Assembly (NCBI RefSeq): GCF_040801785.1
Contig: NZ_CP161805.1
Location: 3,596,001-3,660,000 of the forward strand
Source: Sulfitobacter sp. LCG007
GTDB lineage: Bacteria; Pseudomonadota; Alphaproteobacteria; Rhodobacterales; Rhodobacteraceae
DNA length: 64,000 nt
Direction of reading: 5' to 3'
The notes under the pieces were generated by a model. It was not told the DNA's origin, made no database searches, and worked only from the letters and a program-made list of their open reading frames with translations. Below, in pieces: positions 35,311 through 43,937 of the stretch. Numbering within the stretch: the stretch's first letter is position 1; every line of letters starts with the position of its first letter. The position numbers were made by a program, and so were the translations under genes.

Positions 35311-36410
35311 TGCTGCCTCTTCAGGGGCTGCGCGTCGTCGCCATCGAACAGGCGGTCGCCGCGCCCTTCTGCACCTCGCGGCTGGCGGATGCCGGCGCGG
35401 AGGTGATCAAGATCGAACGCCCCGAGGGCGACTTCGCACGCGGCTACGACGATGTCGCGGCAGGCCAGTCGAGCTATTTCGTCTGGCTCAACCGGGGCAA
35501 GACCTCGCGCACGCTCGACCTGGCCTCCGAAGAGGGGCGCGCGGCGCTGGAGGAGCTGCTCGCCACGTCCGACGTGCTGGTACAGAACCTGAAGCGCGGC
35601 GCCCTTTCCAGGCTGGGGTTTCCCGCCGAGCGACTGCGCAGGGACTTCCCGAAACTCGTCATCTGCGCGATCTCGGGATACGGGGATGGCGGGCCGATGG
35701 CGGACCGCAAGGCCTACGACCTTCTCGTGCAGGCCGAGTCCGGCCTCTGCTCGCTGACCGGGGGACCCTCCGAACCGGCCCGCGTCGGCATCTCCATCGT
35801 CGATATCGCAACCGGAGCCACCGCGCAGGCGGCGATCCTCGAGGCGCTTGTCCGCCGCGGCATAACCGGTCAGGGCGCCTCGATCTCGATCTCGATGTTC
35901 GACGTGATGGCTGACTGGCTGACCGTGCCGCTGCTCAACCACGAGGGCGGCAGGACGCCTGGGCGTATCGGGCTCGCGCATCCCTCCATCGCGCCCTACG
36001 GCGTCTTCACCGCGCAGGACGGCGTGCAGATCCTGATCTCCGTGCAGAGCGACCGGGAATGGCGCCGGCTCTGCGATGTATTCCTGGGACAACCCGGGCT
36101 CGGCGGCGATCCGCGCTTTGCGACCAACGTGGCCCGCGTCGCCAACCGGCCCGCGACGGATGCCGCGGTCGCCGCAGGTTTCGCCGGGCTGCCTGCGGAT
36201 GCTGCGATGGAAGCCCTGTTGCAAGCCGATGTGGCGCTTGCGCGCGTCAACGACATGGAGGGGCTCGCCTCCCATCCCCACCTGCGCCGCGTGACGGTGG
36301 AGACGCCGAACGGTCCCGTCTCGTATCCCGCGCCCGCGCCGGTCTGGGACGACGCGCCGCGCACATACGGCCCCGTGCCCGCGCTGAATCCGGCGGAGGG
36401 CCGGAATTGA
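35310..36410 (+). CDS. Family III (CaiB/BaiF) CoA-transferase
   Basis: A 366-residue family III CoA-transferase. GLRVVAIEQAVAAPFCTSRL and ADAGAEVIKIERPEGD form the N-terminal CoA site, and YFVWLNRGKTSRTLDL follows. The catalytic aspartate is in AYDLLVQAESG near residue 137. It swaps CoA between carboxylates, for example from succinyl-CoA. It overlaps the acyl-CoA dehydrogenase stop by one base and is coupled to the following hydratase by TTGA. The substrate could be a branched dicarboxylate, given the itaconyl-type hydratase next door (inference). Confidence 0.9.
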   Translation: MLPLQGLRVVAIEQAVAAPFCTSRLADAGAEVIKIERPEGDFARGYDDVAAGQSSYFVWLNRGKTSRTLDLASEEGRAALEELLATSDVLVQNLKRGALSRLGFPAERLRRDFPKLVICAISGYGDGGPMADRKAYDLLVQAESGLCSLTGGPSEPARVGISIVDIATGATAQAAILEALVRRGITGQGASISISMFDVMADWLTVPLLNHEGGRTPGRIGLAHPSIAPYGVFTAQDGVQILISVQSDREWRRLCDVFLGQPGLGGDPRFATNVARVANRPATDAAVAAGFAGLPADAAMEALLQADVALARVNDMEGLASHPHLRRVTVETPNGPVSYPAPAPVWDDAPRTYGPVPALNPAEGRN

Positions 36411-37252
36411 CGGCGGCAGAGGATCCGGATCTCGATCGTCTGCGGGGATGGATCGGGCGCACGGAGCAGGCGTCGGAACTCCTGACACCAACGCTTGTCG
36501 CGCGCCTCCTCGCCACACTCGACAGGGAGGATGCGCAGGGAATGGCAGCGCCGCTTCTGGTTCATCACTGCCTCTGCCAGACCGCCGTGCCCACCGGACG
36601 GCTCAGTCCGGATGGCCATCCGCCCCGCGGCGGTCTCCTGCCGCCGGTTCCCCTGCCCCGGCGCATGTGGGCAGGTGGCGCCATCGCGTTCCGCTCGCGG
36701 CCCCGGATCGGCGAGACGGTGACACGGCGCTCGGTCGTTGCGGACGTGACAATGAAGCAGGGCCGCTCGGGACGGCTGTGCTTCGTCACGGTCAACCACG
36801 ATATCAGCAGCGACGGGCGCGAGGTCCTGAGCGAACGCCAGGACATCGTCTATCGCGACATCGCCCCGGAGGGTTCCGGCCCGGCCCCGGCGCAGGCGCA
36901 AGCTCCGGATGGCACGCATCAGCGCCGTATCTGCATGCCCCCGGAACGGCTTTTCCGCTACTCTGCCCTCACCTTCAACAGTCACCGGATCCATTACGAT
37001 CTGCCCTATGCCACGGGCGAAGAAGGCTATCCCGGGCTGGTTGTGCAGGGTCCGCTGCAGGCGATGCTGCTTGCCGATCTGGCGGCCGAGCTGCGCAATG
37101 CCGCGCCCGCGCGTTTCGAATTCCGCAGCCTGTCGCCGGCCTTCGCCGGTGTGCCGCTTCTGCTCAACGCGCGGGACGCCGGCGACGCGCTGGAACTTTG
37201 GACCGCCATGCAAGGCGGGCCCGTGGCGATGGAGGCGCGGGCGCAATGGTGA
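36407..37252 (+). CDS. Mesaconyl/itaconyl-CoA hydratase-like MaoC-family protein
   Basis: A 281-residue two-hotdog protein of the HTD2/mesaconyl-C4-CoA hydratase branch. FRYSALTFNSHRIHYDLPYA with VVQGPLQAMLLADL is the active-site half; the N-terminal half has GRLSPDGHPPRGGLLPPVPL. The start is inferred to be the TTG at 36407, which overlaps the CaiB stop (TTGA) and has GGAGGG seven bases upstream. It hydrates a branched unsaturated acyl-CoA. It is the last gene of this module before the phosphonate cluster. Confidence 0.85.
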   Translation: MTAAEDPDLDRLRGWIGRTEQASELLTPTLVARLLATLDREDAQGMAAPLLVHHCLCQTAVPTGRLSPDGHPPRGGLLPPVPLPRRMWAGGAIAFRSRPRIGETVTRRSVVADVTMKQGRSGRLCFVTVNHDISSDGREVLSERQDIVYRDIAPEGSGPAPAQAQAPDGTHQRRICMPPERLFRYSALTFNSHRIHYDLPYATGEEGYPGLVVQGPLQAMLLADLAAELRNAAPARFEFRSLSPAFAGVPLLLNARDAGDALELWTAMQGGPVAMEARAQW

Positions 37253-37309
37253 GGCTCGACTGCGTCACCACGCGGCGCGGGTGACAGTCACGGCGCGGGG
37301 ACGCGCGGG

Positions 37310-37327
37310 CTGTCATGATTTCGTAAC
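37310..37327 (+). promoter_or_regulatory. Candidate Pho box upstream of phnC
   Basis: CTGTCAT-GATT-TCGTAAC. The first half matches the PhoB half-site CTGTCAT exactly, the spacer is four bases as in Pho boxes, and the second half matches CTGTCAC at four of seven positions. It lies 82 bases upstream of phnC. Phosphonate uptake genes are usually under phosphate-starvation control. Confidence 0.5.
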
Positions 37328-37386
37328 GCCGCCGTAGCGAAACTGATTCAAAACCGTCACGCACATGTCGCCTCGAGCCGATAGGT

Positions 37387-37404
37387 CCCCCGCAAACATG
37401 GGGG
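37387..37404 (+). other. Hairpin covering the phnC ribosome-binding site
   Basis: CCCCC (37387-37391) pairs with GGGGG (37400-37404) across an eight-base loop. The G run is the only purine-rich stretch suitable as a ribosome site, four bases before the phnC ATG. Folding would reduce initiation of phnC. This is a short stem, so it is a suggestion only. Confidence 0.3.
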
Positions 37405-37408
37405 CGAC

Positions 37409-38224
37409 ATGCTGCAGATCGACGCGCTGACAAAGCGGTTCGGAGACAAAACGGCCGTAGAAGCGGCCACCATCTCTGTCGACAGGCCGACAATGATCGG
37501 GATCATCGGGCGCTCGGGGGCGGGCAAGTCCACGCTGCTGCGCATGCTCAATCGCCTCAGCGATGCGACGGCCGGCACGATCATCTTCGAGGGCGAAGAG
37601 ATCACCACGTTGCGCGGCGCCGCCAGACGCAACTGGCAATCGCGCTGCGCGATGATCTTCCAGCAGTTCAATCTGGTCCCCCGCATGGATGTCGTCTCGA
37701 ACGTGCTGCACGGCACGCTCAACAGGCGCTCGACCTTCGCGACCATGTTCAATCTCTATCCGCAGGAGGACATCCACAAGGCGATCGAGATCCTCGACCG
37801 TCTGGGAATTGCGGAACAGGCACCCAAGCGTGCCGAGGCGCTGTCGGGCGGGCAGCAGCAGCGCGTGGCAATCGCCCGCGCTCTGATGCAGGACCCCAAG
37901 ATCATCCTCGCGGATGAACCCATCGCTTCTCTCGACCCGATGAACGCGCAGGTCGTCATGCAATCGCTGCGCAGCATTCACGAGGAAGACGGCCGGATGG
38001 TCATCGCCAACCTGCACACGCTGGATACCGCGCGGCGCTACTGCGACAGGGTGATCGGCATGCGCGATGGCCGGATCGTCTTCGACGGCACGCCCGAGCA
38101 GCTGACCACCGGAGTGGCCCGCGACATCTACGGGGCGGGCGCGGACTTTTCCGAAGCCGCCACCTCAAGCGAAATCGAAACGCTGGACAGGCCCGAGGTC
38201 CGGGAAGCGGAAGCCTACGCCTGA
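37409..38224 (+). CDS. phnC: Phosphonate ABC transporter ATP-binding protein
   Basis: A 271-residue ATPase. Walker A is GRSGAGKST (about residues 34-42), the Q-loop is [13 protein letters not shown], the signature ALSGGQQQR and Walker [31 protein letters not shown] is characteristic of PhnC. It is the first gene of the uptake operon phnC-D-E1-E2 and follows a candidate Pho box. It powers import of phosphonates from the periplasm. Confidence 0.93.
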   Translation: MLQIDALTKRFGDKTAVEAATISVDRPTMIGIIGRSGAGKSTLLRMLNRLSDATAGTIIFEGEEITTLRGAARRNWQSRCAMIFQQFNLVPRMDVVSNVLHGTLNRRSTFATMFNLYPQEDIHKAIEILDRLGIAEQAPKRAEALSGGQQQRVAIARALMQDPKIILADEPIASLDPMNAQVVMQSLRSIHEEDGRMVIANLHTLDTARRYCDRVIGMRDGRIVFDGTPEQLTTGVARDIYGAGADFSEAATSSEIETLDRPEVREAEAYA

Positions 38225-38234
38225 GCCAGTTCTT

Positions 38235-38253
38235 CCCGCGGGATCTTCGCGGG
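38235..38253 (+). other. Small intercistronic hairpin between phnC and phnD
   Basis: CCCGCG and CGCGGG (38235-38240 and 38248-38253) form a six-pair stem with a seven-base loop, in the 58-base gap between phnC and phnD. No U-tract follows. It may protect the phnD transcript. Confidence 0.3.
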
Positions 38254-38282
38254 CACCTTGATCAAACCTAACGGAGACACCG

Positions 38283-39191
38283 ATGAAAAAGACAATCGCA
38301 CTGGCGCTCGCCGCCGCAACTGCCCTGAGCACCGGCGCCATCGCGCAGGACATCACCGAATTCCGCATCGGAATCCTTGGCGGCGAAAACGCCCAGGACC
38401 GCCTGTCCAGCAACCAGTGTCTCGCCGACAAGATCACCGACGCGCTCGGTGTTCCGGTCAAGATGTTCGCGCCGGCCGATTACAACGGCGTCATCCAGGG
38501 CATCAAGGGCGGCAACATCGATCTTGCCCTGCTTGGCCCGTCTTCCTATGCGGCGCTCTACCTCGCGGACAAGGAAGTCGTGACGCCGATCCTCGTGAAG
38601 GTGAACCTCGACGGATCGATCGGCTATCACTCCATCGGCTTTGCCCGCAAGGACAGCGGCATCACCAGCCTCGAGGATGTCAAAGGCAAGACCTTCGGGT
38701 TCGGCGATCCCAACTCGACCTCGGGCTACCTGATCCCCGCGATCGAAATTCCGGAAGCCACGGGCGCCAGCATGGAAAGCGGCGACTACTTCGGCGAGGT
38801 CCGCTTCACCGGCGGACACGAGCAGACCATCCTCGCCGTCAAGAACGGCGATGTCGACGCCGGCGTGACCTGGGCGGACGGCCAGGGCAACTGGGAAGAC
38901 GGCTACAACTTCGGCGCCCTGCGCAAGGCCGTCGACGCGGGTCTGGTCGACATGAACGACCTGGTCGAGATCTGGCGCTCGAAGCTGATCCCGGGTGAAC
39001 CGATCGTGCTGCGCAACGCCCTTCCGGACGACGTCCGCGCCAGCGTGACCGAGATCGTGGATACCCTCGGCGAAACCGACCCGGACTGCGCTTACGGCGT
39101 GGGCGGCGGTGAAATCAAGGGCTTCGATCCGATCACCCCCGAGGCCTACACCTCGATCGTGGAAGCCCGCAAAGCCGAAATCGGCGGCTGA
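38283..39191 (+). CDS. phnD: Phosphonate-binding periplasmic protein
   Basis: A 302-residue binding protein. A signal peptide (KKTIALALAAATALS) ends at AIA-QD near residue 21. The body has the PhnD pattern FRIGILGGENAQDRLSSNQC and DLALLGPSSYAALYL, followed by a phosphonate-pocket loop FGFGDPNSTSGYLIP. A good ribosome site (CGGAGA) precedes the ATG. A strong hairpin with a U-rich tail follows it (39208-39240), which would lower expression of the permeases compared with this protein. Confidence 0.94.
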   Translation: MKKTIALALAAATALSTGAIAQDITEFRIGILGGENAQDRLSSNQCLADKITDALGVPVKMFAPADYNGVIQGIKGGNIDLALLGPSSYAALYLADKEVVTPILVKVNLDGSIGYHSIGFARKDSGITSLEDVKGKTFGFGDPNSTSGYLIPAIEIPEATGASMESGDYFGEVRFTGGHEQTILAVKNGDVDAGVTWADGQGNWEDGYNFGALRKAVDAGLVDMNDLVEIWRSKLIPGEPIVLRNALPDDVRASVTEIVDTLGETDPDCAYGVGGGEIKGFDPITPEAYTSIVEARKAEIGG

Positions 39192-39207
39192 GCCAGTTCA
39201 TGGCATG

Positions 39208-39240
39208 ACCGGCAGCCTTTCACGGCTGCCGGTTTTTCTT
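39208..39240 (+). terminator. Rho-independent terminator/attenuator after phnD
   Basis: ACCGGCAGCC (39208-39217) and GGCTGCCGGT (39224-39233) form a perfect ten-pair stem with a six-base loop, followed at once by TTTTCTTT. It lies 17 bases after the phnD stop and just upstream of phnE1, so it is probably a leaky terminator that sets a high binding-protein to permease ratio. Confidence 0.85.
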
Positions 39241-39254
39241 TGCGGGAATCCTGG

Positions 39255-40130
39255 ATGACTGACGGAACACTTGGAACTGTGCCGCGCGACATCGGTGGCA
39301 TTAAGTCGAGCTATATGGCCCAGGTACAACGCCGAAGGCTTTATGGCGGGCTGACGCTGATGATCTTCGTGCTGCTGATGGTGTCGGGTTTCAACGTGGC
39401 CGACAATCGCAATGCCGGCGGTTTTTGGCAGGGGTTGCATCAGATCGGCGACTACCCGGCAGAGGTCCTGTCGGAGGCCTGGGAAAAACGCAGCGCGCTG
39501 CCCGGACTGATCGCCGAATACTTCCCGGCATTGATCGAGACGCTTAACATCGCAGCCGTATCGACATTGATCGGAGCCGCTGGCGGCTTGCTCCTGTCGC
39601 TGCTCGGCACCCGAGGCCTGGCGCGCTGGCCGCGCCTGATCCCGGTCTTCCGCCGCATTTCCGATGTCATGCGCGCGATACCCGAAATCGTCATCGCGCT
39701 TGTTCTGATCTTCGTCCTCGGCGGTGGCCCGGTGCCCGCCATGATCGCGATTGCCGTCCATACCGCCGGTGCACTCGGCAAGATGTTCTCCGAAGTGGCC
39801 GAGAATGCCGATCTGAAACCCATCGAGGGGCTGGCATCGACCGGGGCGCGTTGGTCGCAGCGCATGCTTCTCGGCGTGCTTCCCCAGGTCGCGCCGAACT
39901 ACGTCAGCTACACCTTGCTCCGCTTCGAGATTAACATCCGCGCGTCCGCCATCCTCGGCTTCGTCGGCGCCGGCGGCATCGGCTATGAGCTGCGAAACGC
40001 AATGGGCTGGGGGCCGGGCAAATTCGACGACGCGGCAGCCATCTTCATCCTGCTGTTCGGAACCATCGTCTTCTTCGATCAGCTCTCCAGCCGTTATCGC
40101 AACAGACTGACGGAGGGGCAACGCCAATGA
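39255..40130 (+). CDS. phnE: Phosphonate ABC transporter permease 1
   Basis: A 291-residue inner-membrane permease. An N-terminal helix (LYGGLTLMIFVLLMVSGF) is followed by a periplasmic loop and a permease domain whose ATPase-contact loop reads EGLASTGARWSQRMLLGVLP. The ATG at 39255 (MTDGTLG) is preferred, with GGGA upstream; a TTG at 39240 would lie in the terminator tail. It overlaps the second permease gene by four bases. Confidence 0.9.
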   Translation: MTDGTLGTVPRDIGGIKSSYMAQVQRRRLYGGLTLMIFVLLMVSGFNVADNRNAGGFWQGLHQIGDYPAEVLSEAWEKRSALPGLIAEYFPALIETLNIAAVSTLIGAAGGLLLSLLGTRGLARWPRLIPVFRRISDVMRAIPEIVIALVLIFVLGGGPVPAMIAIAVHTAGALGKMFSEVAENADLKPIEGLASTGARWSQRMLLGVLPQVAPNYVSYTLLRFEINIRASAILGFVGAGGIGYELRNAMGWGPGKFDDAAAIFILLFGTIVFFDQLSSRYRNRLTEGQRQ

Positions 40131-41440
40131 CCGCAGTCGATCTGGACCACACCAAGCACGCCGCCGAAAGGATCTTTCAGCGCAAGCGGCTGATGGGTTT
40201 CGCCATCCCGGCTGTGATCGTGCTGTACCTCACCTACATCTTCTTCGCCTTCGACCTGCCGGGCCTCGCCCAGCGCGCCAGCATGGACAACGCCCTGACG
40301 CTGGCCTCGGACAGCTGGTCCTACAAGGAACATGTTACGCGCGACAACCGCTCCGGTGAGGTCGAGTATGCCGTGGAGGGCGAACGCAAGGGGCGCTATC
40401 CCGACGGCATGCGACCCGACTGGGTCACTGGCGACGAGGCGATCACCATTGACCTCGGAGCCGGCCATCTCGTTCGCTACCTGCCGGAAAACCGGACCGA
40501 GATCGAAATTCCGGGCTTCCCGCTGATCGAGGCACAGGCACAGGCGCGTCGTGTCGTCACCAATCTGCCGGACGATCCGCCGGACTGGATTTCCGTATCG
40601 GACCGGCGGGTGTCGGTCACGCTGCCCCATGGGCGCATCACCCTGACCGGCGCACGAACCGAGGTCTTCAACTACTTCCCGGGCTGGGAGCTTTTCTGGT
40701 TCACGCTCGACAGCCCCTACCATGGTCATGGTCTGGGCCAGATCCTCTTCGGTGAGCGGATCGACCCGACCCGCGCCAATCTCGCGGGGGCTGTGTCTGA
40801 CTGCTGGCACAATCCCCTGTGGCGGCACAAGGATGTGGCCTGGGCCATCGGCGAGACGATCCTGATGGCCTTCCTCGGCACCATGGGCGGCGCGATGATT
40901 GCCTTGCCTCTGGCGTTCCTGGGCGCGAAACGGTTCTCGCCGATCATGCTTCTGCGCGCGGCGACGCGCCGCCTGTTCGATTTCGTGCGCGGCGTGGATG
41001 CGCTGATCTGGACCGTCGTGCTCGCCCGCGCCTTCGGCCCCGGGCCGCTCACAGGGGCGCTGGCGATCCTGATCACCGACACCGGCACCTTCGGCAAGAT
41101 CTTCTCCGAAGCGCTCGAGAATGTGGATGAGAAGCAGATCGAGGGCATCGCCTCGACCGGCGCCAAACCGCTGCAACGCTACCGTTTTGGCGTGATCCCG
41201 CAGGTTGTTCCGGTGCTGCTGGCCCAGATCCTCTATTTCCTCGAGGCCAATACCCGCTCGGCGACGATCATCGGGGCGATTACCGGCGGCGGCATCGGTT
41301 TGATGCTGACACAGGCCATCCAGACGCAGAAAGACTGGGAGGAGGTCGCCTATTACATCGTCCTGATCGTCGTGATGGTCATGGTCATGGACAGTTTTTC
41401 GGGCTGGCTGCGCGGCAAGCTGATCGGGCGCAAGGACTGA
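40127..41440 (+). CDS. phnE: Phosphonate ABC transporter permease 2, with long periplasmic insertion
   Basis: A 437-residue permease, much longer than PhnE1. After the first membrane helix (about residues 24-43) there is an insertion of some 170 soluble residues rich in charged and beta-prone sequence (residues about 50-235), then a normal permease domain ([20 protein letters not shown] in the ATPase-contact loop). Overlaps phnE1 and the following transferase gene (ATGA and TGATG). It should pair with PhnE1 to form the channel; the role of the insertion is unknown. Confidence 0.88.
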   Translation: MTAVDLDHTKHAAERIFQRKRLMGFAIPAVIVLYLTYIFFAFDLPGLAQRASMDNALTLASDSWSYKEHVTRDNRSGEVEYAVEGERKGRYPDGMRPDWVTGDEAITIDLGAGHLVRYLPENRTEIEIPGFPLIEAQAQARRVVTNLPDDPPDWISVSDRRVSVTLPHGRITLTGARTEVFNYFPGWELFWFTLDSPYHGHGLGQILFGERIDPTRANLAGAVSDCWHNPLWRHKDVAWAIGETILMAFLGTMGGAMIALPLAFLGAKRFSPIMLLRAATRRLFDFVRGVDALIWTVVLARAFGPGPLTGALAILITDTGTFGKIFSEALENVDEKQIEGIASTGAKPLQRYRFGVIPQVVPVLLAQILYFLEANTRSATIIGAITGGGIGLMLTQAIQTQKDWEEVAYYIVLIVVMVMVMDSFSGWLRGKLIGRKD

Positions 41441-42057
41441 TGGCACGTCTTACGGCAGAGCAGCCCTTCATTCATCCGGAATGCGAGATCGCCGACAGCA
41501 GCTTCGGCGCTTATGTGGAGATCGGAAAGGGCAGCCGCGTGGCCCATTCGCATGTCGGGGACTATTCCTACTGCGACCGCTACGCCGACATCGCCAACGC
41601 CCGGATCGGAAAGTTCGCCAATATCGCCGCCTTCTCGCGGATCGGCGCGACGGATCACCCGCTGCATACGGCGGCCTGCCATCACTTTCTCTATCGGTCG
41701 GACGATTACTGGGACGATGCCGGGCGGGACGCCCCGTTCTTCGATCATCGCAGATCCCGCATCGCGACCATCGGCCATGACACCTGGATCGGCGCGGGGG
41801 CCATGATCAAGCCCGAGGTGACGCTGGGACATGGCGCGGTTGTCGCGGCGGGGGCTGTGGTGACAAGGGATGTCGATCCCTACACGATCGTCGCGGGAAC
41901 GCCGGCCAGACCCCTGCGCCTGCGCCAGCCGCGCGAAATCGCCGACCGTCTGATCGCCCTGGCGTGGTGGGATTGGCCGCATGACGCGCTGCGCCTGGCG
42001 CTCGAGGATTTCCGCGCGCTTGAGGCGGAAGCCTTTCTGGAGCGCTATGGCGGCTGA
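41440..42057 (+). CDS. Hexapeptide-repeat transferase of phosphonate metabolism
   Basis: A 205-residue left-handed beta-helix protein related to CatB/xenobiotic acetyltransferases. Hexapeptide repeats are visible ([55 protein letters not shown]). The catalytic-type histidine lies in [12 protein letters not shown]. It overlaps phnE2 by one base. Members of this group occur in phn operons where they probably acylate an aminophosphonate, as the unrelated PhnO does in E. coli (inference). Confidence 0.85.
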   Translation: MARLTAEQPFIHPECEIADSSFGAYVEIGKGSRVAHSHVGDYSYCDRYADIANARIGKFANIAAFSRIGATDHPLHTAACHHFLYRSDDYWDDAGRDAPFFDHRRSRIATIGHDTWIGAGAMIKPEVTLGHGAVVAAGAVVTRDVDPYTIVAGTPARPLRLRQPREIADRLIALAWWDWPHDALRLALEDFRALEAEAFLERYGG

Positions 42058-42078
42058 CCCCTGCCCCGGTCCGTACCC

Positions 42079-42798
42079 CTAGATATCCAGGGTCAGCGTG
42101 ACGCGATCTCCGGCAAACCATGTGCGCCCGTATTCCACCGGCTCTGCGGCCTCGCCGACATTGACGCTGGTTGTTCTGAGCAGCGGATCGCCCTCGGCGA
42201 TCTGCAGGTGCAGGGCCTGTGTGGCATTTGCCCGAGTGGCGGTAAGCCGGGTCGAGGCCCGCGTGTAGTCGGGAATGCCCACCGCCCGCAGCGCCTCGGT
42301 CACGCTGCTGGTCTGCGCCAGCGCGGCAGTGATGCCCACAAGGCGTGCAAGCGGAAACATGCTTTCGAACAGAGCGATCGGCTGACCGTCCGCGAGGGAC
42401 AACCCGTGATAGGCGCAGACCGGATCGCCCGGGGCGAGGGCCAGCGCCCTGGCTTCACCCTCCGTCGCGGCGCGCTCTTCCAGATGCAACACGCGCTTTT
42501 CCGGTGTCCGTCCGGCGGCGATGACATTCTCGTGGAATCGGACCCGCTTGCCCAGGGCGTAGTCGGTCGGCGTGGCGGCGACGAATGCCCCTGCCCCGCG
42601 CCGCGTCCGTATCAGCCCCTGATCGACCAGGGCGGAAATACCGTGGCGCACGGTGTGACGGTTGACACCGAAGCGCTCGGCAAGGGCCGCCTCGGCGGGC
42701 AGTTTGTCGCCGGGCTTATAGCGGCCCTCGGCCAGATCGCTGCGCAGGGCGTCCGCGATTGCTTTCCAGATTGGCGTCCTGCCCGAAGTTTCACGCAA
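42079..42798 (-). CDS. phnF: Phosphonate operon GntR/UTRA regulator
   Basis: A 239-residue regulator with an N-terminal GntR winged helix (IWKAIADALRSDLAEGRYKP, NRHTVRHGISALVDQGLI) and a C-terminal UTRA effector domain (DPVCAYHGLSLADGQPIALF, YGRTWFAGDR). The start is inferred to be a TTG at 42798, since no ATG fits in frame and GAGGAGA lies ten bases upstream. It is convergent with the transferase gene and divergent from phnG. It probably represses phnG-M. Confidence 0.87.
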   Translation of the reverse strand: MRETSGRTPIWKAIADALRSDLAEGRYKPGDKLPAEAALAERFGVNRHTVRHGISALVDQGLIRTRRGAGAFVAATPTDYALGKRVRFHENVIAAGRTPEKRVLHLEERAATEGEARALALAPGDPVCAYHGLSLADGQPIALFESMFPLARLVGITAALAQTSSVTEALRAVGIPDYTRASTRLTATRANATQALHLQIAEGDPLLRTTSVNVGEAAEPVEYGRTWFAGDRVTLTLDI

Positions 42799-42831
42799 GT
42801 TTCACATATCTCCTCTGTCCTGTGGCGGCGA

Positions 42832-42860
42832 TTGTGGTAAGATATGTATAGTTGTATAGT
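42832..42860 (+). promoter_or_regulatory. Predicted phnG promoter with candidate PhnF site
   Basis: TTGTGG (42832-42837) and TATAGT (42855-42860) are spaced 17 bases, a good sigma-70-type fit. The -10 box lies within GTATAGTTGTATAG (42846-42859), a direct repeat of GTATAG, which is the likely PhnF operator. The predicted start would be near 42867, 13 bases before the phnG ATG. Confidence 0.5.
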
Positions 42861-42879
42861 ATCTGGAAAAGTTGTCGAG

Positions 42880-43335
42880 ATGAAAGACTCATTCGACGAA
42901 AGCAACCCCCGCAGAACCTGGATGGGCCTGCTTTCCAAGGCCCCGGAGGGACGCGTCGCGGCCTTGCTGGCTTCGGCCATCGCAGCACCGCGCTTCACGT
43001 GGCTCAGAGCGCCCGAGATCGGCACGACCATGGTGCGCGCCCGCGCAGGCGCAACCGGTGCGCCGTTCAATCTGGGCGAGATGACCGTCACGCGCTGCGC
43101 CCTGACGCTCGAGACCGGCGAGATCGGACATGCCTATGTGCAGGGCCGTCGCAAGGCCGATGCCGAGGCTGCCGCGCTCGTGGATGCCCTGATGCAGACC
43201 GACGCTGCCGACAGGGTCCGTGCCACGATCCTCGATCCCATCGCGGACGAGCTGGCGGCCGCCAAGGCGGGTCGCGCCGCGAAGGCGGCTGCGACGAAGG
43301 TCGAGTTCTTCACGCTGGTCAGGGGAGAGGACTGA
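42880..43335 (+). CDS. phnG: C-P lyase complex subunit
   Basis: A 151-residue subunit of the PhnGHIJK C-P lyase core. The pattern RTWMGLLSKAPEG at the N-terminus, TMVRARAGATGAPFNLGEMT and HAYVQGRRKADAEAAALVDA are typical. The ATG at 42880 is preferred over one 36 bases upstream because the latter overlaps the predicted -10 box. The stop overlaps phnH. PhnG, with PhnH and PhnI, converts a phosphonate and ATP to ribose 1-phosphonate triphosphate. Confidence 0.92.
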   Translation: MKDSFDESNPRRTWMGLLSKAPEGRVAALLASAIAAPRFTWLRAPEIGTTMVRARAGATGAPFNLGEMTVTRCALTLETGEIGHAYVQGRRKADAEAAALVDALMQTDAADRVRATILDPIADELAAAKAGRAAKAAATKVEFFTLVRGED

Positions 43336-43937
43336 TGCGCACCGAAACGCTTTCCGGCGGCTTCGCCGATCCGGCCATACAATCGGCGCAGGCCTTTCGC
43401 AGCGTGATGGAGGCGATGGCGCGTCCCGGCACGATACGCGACGTCGGCGGTGCGCAACCGCCCGCCCCGCTTTCCAGAGCCGCGGGTGCCGTCCTGCTGA
43501 CGCTTTGCGACAGCGAGACGCCGGTGCATCTGGCCGGTGAGGCCGATTGCCAGGCCGTGCGCGCATGGCTCGCCTTTCATACCGGCGCGCAGGTGACAGG
43601 CCCGTCGCATTGCATGTTCGCCCTCGGCACATGGGACGCGCTCTGCCCTCTGTCGTCCTACCCCGTCGGTACGCCCGAATACCCGGATCGCTCGGCCACG
43701 CTGATCGTGGAATGCCCGGAACTGATCGCGGCCGGCGCGACCCTCACGGGCCCCGGCATCAGGATCAGCGCGTCCCTGTCCCTGCCCGAGATCGCGGCAT
43801 TCCGGTCCAACCGGCGCCTGTTTCCCCTGGGCCTCGACTTCATTTTCACCAGCGGCGACCGGCTTGCGGCCCTGCCCCGGTCCACGATCGTCGGGGACGC
43901 TCCCGGCGACGCGGCACCCCCGGAAGGAGCGTCCTGA
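43335..43937 (+). CDS. phnH: C-P lyase complex subunit
   Basis: A 200-residue subunit. The PhnH start pattern GGFADPAIQSAQAFRSVMEA with MARPGTI, and the later GTPEYPDRSATLIVECPEL and GPGIRI segments, are characteristic. It overlaps phnG by one base and phnI by one base, so phnG-H-I are tightly coupled. PhnH forms a dimer in the core complex. Confidence 0.92.
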   Translation: MRTETLSGGFADPAIQSAQAFRSVMEAMARPGTIRDVGGAQPPAPLSRAAGAVLLTLCDSETPVHLAGEADCQAVRAWLAFHTGAQVTGPSHCMFALGTWDALCPLSSYPVGTPEYPDRSATLIVECPELIAAGATLTGPGIRISASLSLPEIAAFRSNRRLFPLGLDFIFTSGDRLAALPRSTIVGDAPGDAAPPEGAS

